Assembly (NCBI GenBank): GCA_038240665.1 | Contig: JBBRGN010000001.1 | Location: forward strand, 4,748-68,747 | Direction of reading: 5' to 3' | DNA: 64,000 bases | Source: Haliscomenobacter sp038240665 | GTDB taxonomy: Bacteria > Bacteroidota > Bacteroidia > Chitinophagales > Saprospiraceae | Shown: positions 62,361-64,000 of the stretch, piece after piece | How positions within the stretch are numbered: the first letter of the stretch is position 1 | How the letters are laid out: every line of letters starts with the position of its first letter | Notes under the pieces: model-generated | Database searches by the model: none | What the model saw: the letters and a program-made list of their open reading frames with translations, nothing else | Told to the model about the DNA's origin: nothing | Translations under genes and position numbers: made by a program

Positions 62361-62609
62361 ATGGAAAACTTATTTTTGTTTGCAATTGGGGGAACAGAGG
62401 CCATGTTGGTCTTTTTCGCGGTTTTGTTGCTTTTTGGTGGCAAAAAAATCCCCGAACTGATGCGCGGTATTGGCAAAGGAATTCGCGAATTCAACGTAGC
62501 CCGTTCTACCATCGAAACAGAGCTTCGCGATGGCATGCGGGAGGCGGATCGCCAAGTACAGCAGCAGCCGCAAGCTAGCAATCCACAACCATTGGAAGAA
62601 AAACAATAG
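62361..62609 (+). CDS. tatA: Twin-arginine translocase subunit TatA/TatE
   Basis: 82 residues. One N-terminal membrane helix (GGTEAMLVFFAVLLLFGG), the hinge FGGKKIPELMRGIGKGIREF, an amphipathic helix, then a polar Gln-rich tail. It forms the pore-like component of the Tat export system for folded proteins. tatB and tatC are not in the window. A terminator follows. Confidence 0.94.
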   Translation: MENLFLFAIGGTEAMLVFFAVLLLFGGKKIPELMRGIGKGIREFNVARSTIETELRDGMREADRQVQQQPQASNPQPLEEKQ

Positions 62610-62625
62610 TTGTAATAGGATCAAC

Positions 62626-62667
62626 AAAAAAGACGGGTAATGGATTACTCGGCTTTTTTGTTTTTTT
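62626..62667 (+). terminator. Terminator after tatA
   Basis: Arms 62626-62641 and 62644-62659 pair over 14 of 16 positions with a 2-nt nominal loop (in practice a few more bases), followed by T-runs to 62667. Confidence 0.75.
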
Positions 62668-62680
62668 AGGGGCTTTAAGA

Positions 62681-62716
62681 GATGACTCAATTATAAGCTG
62701 CCATTTTCGACTCATT
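62681..62716 (+). repeat. Degenerate fragment of the dispersed repeat (copy D)
   Basis: GATGACTCAATTATAAGC (62681-62698) then TGCCATTTTCGACTCATT ending at 62716: the right end matches the TGCCTTATTATCGACTCATT terminus of copies A and B with two substitutions and a 2-nt shortening. The left side is poorly conserved. Supportive only. Confidence 0.35.
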
Positions 62717-62730
62717 GCTTGGAACTATTG

Positions 62731-62775
62731 TAAAAAAAAACTTCACTGAAACCAGTTTCACGGTCCCAGTGAAGT
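62731..62775 (-). terminator. Terminator for the DUF937 gene
   Basis: Read on the minus strand, ACTTCACTG (62775-62767) pairs with CAGTGAAGT (62748-62740) and is followed by a run of T (the A-run 62732-62740 on the plus strand). The loop contains further partial pairing. Confidence 0.75.
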
Positions 62776-62799
62776 CATTTAATCCGGTATAAAGGGATA

Positions 62800-63423
62800 T
62801 TATTTTTTGCCAAACAACCCGCCAAGCAAGCTGCTTCCCAAATCGCCAATCAAGTCGTCAGCGATGTTACCATCATGGTTTTTGTCCAAAAAACCAGAGA
62901 TCATCTGCATCGCCGGATTGGTTTGGCTCTGTTGTTGCTGACCTTGGAGCATGTTCAACACGCCGCTAATGTCTAATCCGCCAGTGTTTTTAGCTTTTCC
63001 AAGAGCGCCTAGAACAACCGGGGCTAGGATGGCCAACAAGCTGCCAGTCTTTCCGCTGTCCATGCCAGCCATTTTGCTGACCATGGAAATCACGCCATTC
63101 TGGTTGCCCCCTAAGAGACTTTCCACGATGCCCATACCACTTTGCTCCAATGCACCTTGTTGATTACCACCACCGGAGACTGCGCCAATGATGTTGTCAA
63201 AGATACTGCCGTTGTGGTCGGTATCCAACATACCAAGCAATCCTCTAGCTCCTTCTGGAGTAGAGGCTGTTTGTACAGCTGCTCCGGAGAGTGCATGTAC
63301 AATTCCGTTAGCGGCTGAGCGGGTTTGATCGCGGTCAGCACCGCCGATTTGTTCACTTAGTTTGTCGATGAAGTTGTCATCACCTAAGTGTTGTTGAAGT
63401 AGATCGAGCATTTGGTTTGCCAT
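62800..63423 (-). CDS. DUF937 protein with two EF-hand-like loops
   Basis: 207 residues from ATG 63423 (MANQMLDLLQQHL); an ATG at 63441 would add six residues. The DUF937 core is Gly/Ala/Leu-rich with repeated helical hairpins (SMVSKMAGMDSGKTGSLLAI, LAPVVLGALGKA). Two calcium-loop-like motifs are seen: DTDHNGSIFDNI (about residue 68) and DKNHDGNIADDL near the C-terminus. Each sits within a Gly/Leu-rich helix context. No signal peptide. Function unknown. Confidence 0.88.
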   Translation of the reverse strand: MANQMLDLLQQHLGDDNFIDKLSEQIGGADRDQTRSAANGIVHALSGAAVQTASTPEGARGLLGMLDTDHNGSIFDNIIGAVSGGGNQQGALEQSGMGIVESLLGGNQNGVISMVSKMAGMDSGKTGSLLAILAPVVLGALGKAKNTGGLDISGVLNMLQGQQQQSQTNPAMQMISGFLDKNHDGNIADDLIGDLGSSLLGGLFGKK

Positions 63424-63533
63424 GGCATTTTTTTTTAGCAAGAATTAATTACTGATTTCTTAGACGAAAAATCTGAAAAAAGGATCGTTTTTGAGCCTTA
63501 TTTTTTTCTGAATTGGATTTGGTTGGAAAATTA

Positions 63534-63572
63534 AAAAAGGGAAAAGATCATACCGTCATCTTTTCCCTTTTT
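63534..63572. terminator. Bidirectional-type terminator hairpin
   Basis: Arms 63534-63548 and 63558-63572 are perfectly complementary over 15 nt with a 9-nt loop, A-run left and T-run right. It follows the 3' end of the minus-strand LysM gene and precedes the DUF937 start. Confidence 0.88.
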
Positions 63573-63590
63573 CAGTAGCTGATCAAACCA

Positions 63591-64000
63591 TTAAAATTTC
63601 TTAATTCTCAATTTCGTTCCTGCCTTGAGCGTCCGAGAGGCGGTCAACTTATCATTGAGCTTTAATATATCTTCAACTGAAACCCCGGGGATTTTGATGG
63701 CTATTTCAAAAATGGTCTGCGGTTTATCAACGATGTAAGTCAAGTAGGCATCGTTCTTGATCTGATTCTTTTTGGTGGATTCCGCAAAACCTGATTTTGA
63801 TTGAACACTGTTGCGCATTAAAACAGGCAAACAAGCCACCGCAGAAATCAATGGATTGGACTTGGAAAAATTCAAATCCCCCCGGTGATGATACACAACG
63901 ATTTCTTGCCCGATGGCCAAATCCAGGGTATTGAGGTTATTCCAATTTTTAATTTGGCGCGTGGTACAATTGAACAATTGAGCCAACGACTCGATGTTCT
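63591..64000 (-). CDS. LysM-domain protein (5' partial)
   Basis: The frame is open to the right edge with no stop, so the N-terminus lies outside the window; the TTG at 63986 is internal. Two LysM domains: the first starts before the edge and runs NIESLAQLFNCTTRQIKNW to AIGQEIVVY, the second is YLTYIVDKPQTIFEIA to GTKLRIKKF at the C-terminus, separated by a basic linker (about 40 residues). LysM domains bind peptidoglycan or chitin-like glycans, so this is probably the binding end of a cell-wall enzyme or adaptor whose catalytic part is not visible. Confidence 0.9.
   Translation of the reverse strand, partial: NIESLAQLFNCTTRQIKNWNNLNTLDLAIGQEIVVYHHRGDLNFSKSNPLISAVACLPVLMRNSVQSKSGFAESTKKNQIKNDAYLTYIVDKPQTIFEIAIKIPGVSVEDILKLNDKLTASRTLKAGTKLRIKKF

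Noticed and set aside
1..64000. CRISPR array, rRNA or tRNA genes
   Set aside because: No regularly spaced direct repeats, no tRNA-like cloverleaf and no rRNA core sequences were recognised anywhere; short tRNAs could be missed by eye.

Overview
The window is a chromosomal segment of a Bacteroidota bacterium, most likely from the Saprospiria (Haliscomenobacter/Lewinella-like); the genus is an inference. The phylum call rests on these features: a subtilisin with a type IX secretion C-terminal sorting domain, the gliding lipoprotein GldB, PorT-type barrels, a MurF-alanine racemase fusion, the three-gene PpiC/SurA operon, DUF4230, weak or absent Shine-Dalgarno sequences, and TAnnTTTG -7 promoter boxes. 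No rRNA, tRNA, CRISPR array, intact insertion sequence or prophage was seen.

Layout. 1-4839: surface-polysaccharide genes (carbamoyltransferase cut by the left edge, GT2 glycosyltransferase, gmd, fcl). 5094-12314: an AAA-ATPase-like/PD-(D/E)XK protein, wecB, a large secreted Asp-box (sortilin-type) protein and manC. manC, gmd and fcl together supply GDP-mannose to GDP-L-fucose; wecB supplies UDP-ManNAc. 12382-15842: an envelope protein, a DUF4230 protein, a rhodanese and a POT peptide transporter. 15913-24107 (minus strand): three periplasmic PPIase/SurA-type chaperones, murF-alr and purD. 24223-31880: ABC exporter, AlkA-type glycosylase, GNAT enzyme, T9SS subtilisin, TrhO and an MFS transporter. 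31914-36572: FAS1 lipoprotein, rnhB, a lectin-like secreted protein and a SPOR-like/peptidoglycan-binding protein. 36729-38333: a decayed RloA/RloB (AbiL-like) pair, the only recognisable defence remnant. 38425-46362: a NagZ-type GH3/beta-lactamase-like fusion and a tandem of three secreted amidohydrolase-fold proteins of which only the middle one keeps its metal ligands. 46442-52791: DUF1963 protein, MMPL/RND transporter, rsmA, pdxA (with an acidic tail) and lspA. 52878-57677: two ArsR-type regulators, tsaB, prfA, a tocopherol-cyclase-like protein and a pRiA4b ORF-3-like protein. 57748-64000: a 35-residue membrane ORF, nadC, PorT-family barrel, gldB, a 2OG-Fe(II) oxygenase, tatA, a DUF937 protein and a LysM protein cut by the right edge.

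Most of the window is core metabolism and envelope biology. The points most worth a second look are the one-active/two-inactive amidohydrolase tandem, the double-broken RloAB locus, a dispersed intergenic repeat with near-identical copies 23 kb apart, several perfect or long inverted repeats in gene leaders, the repeat-derived acidic tail on PdxA, and a Walker B Asp-to-Asn change in the AAA-ATPase-like protein. I found no complete, clearly new multi-gene system.
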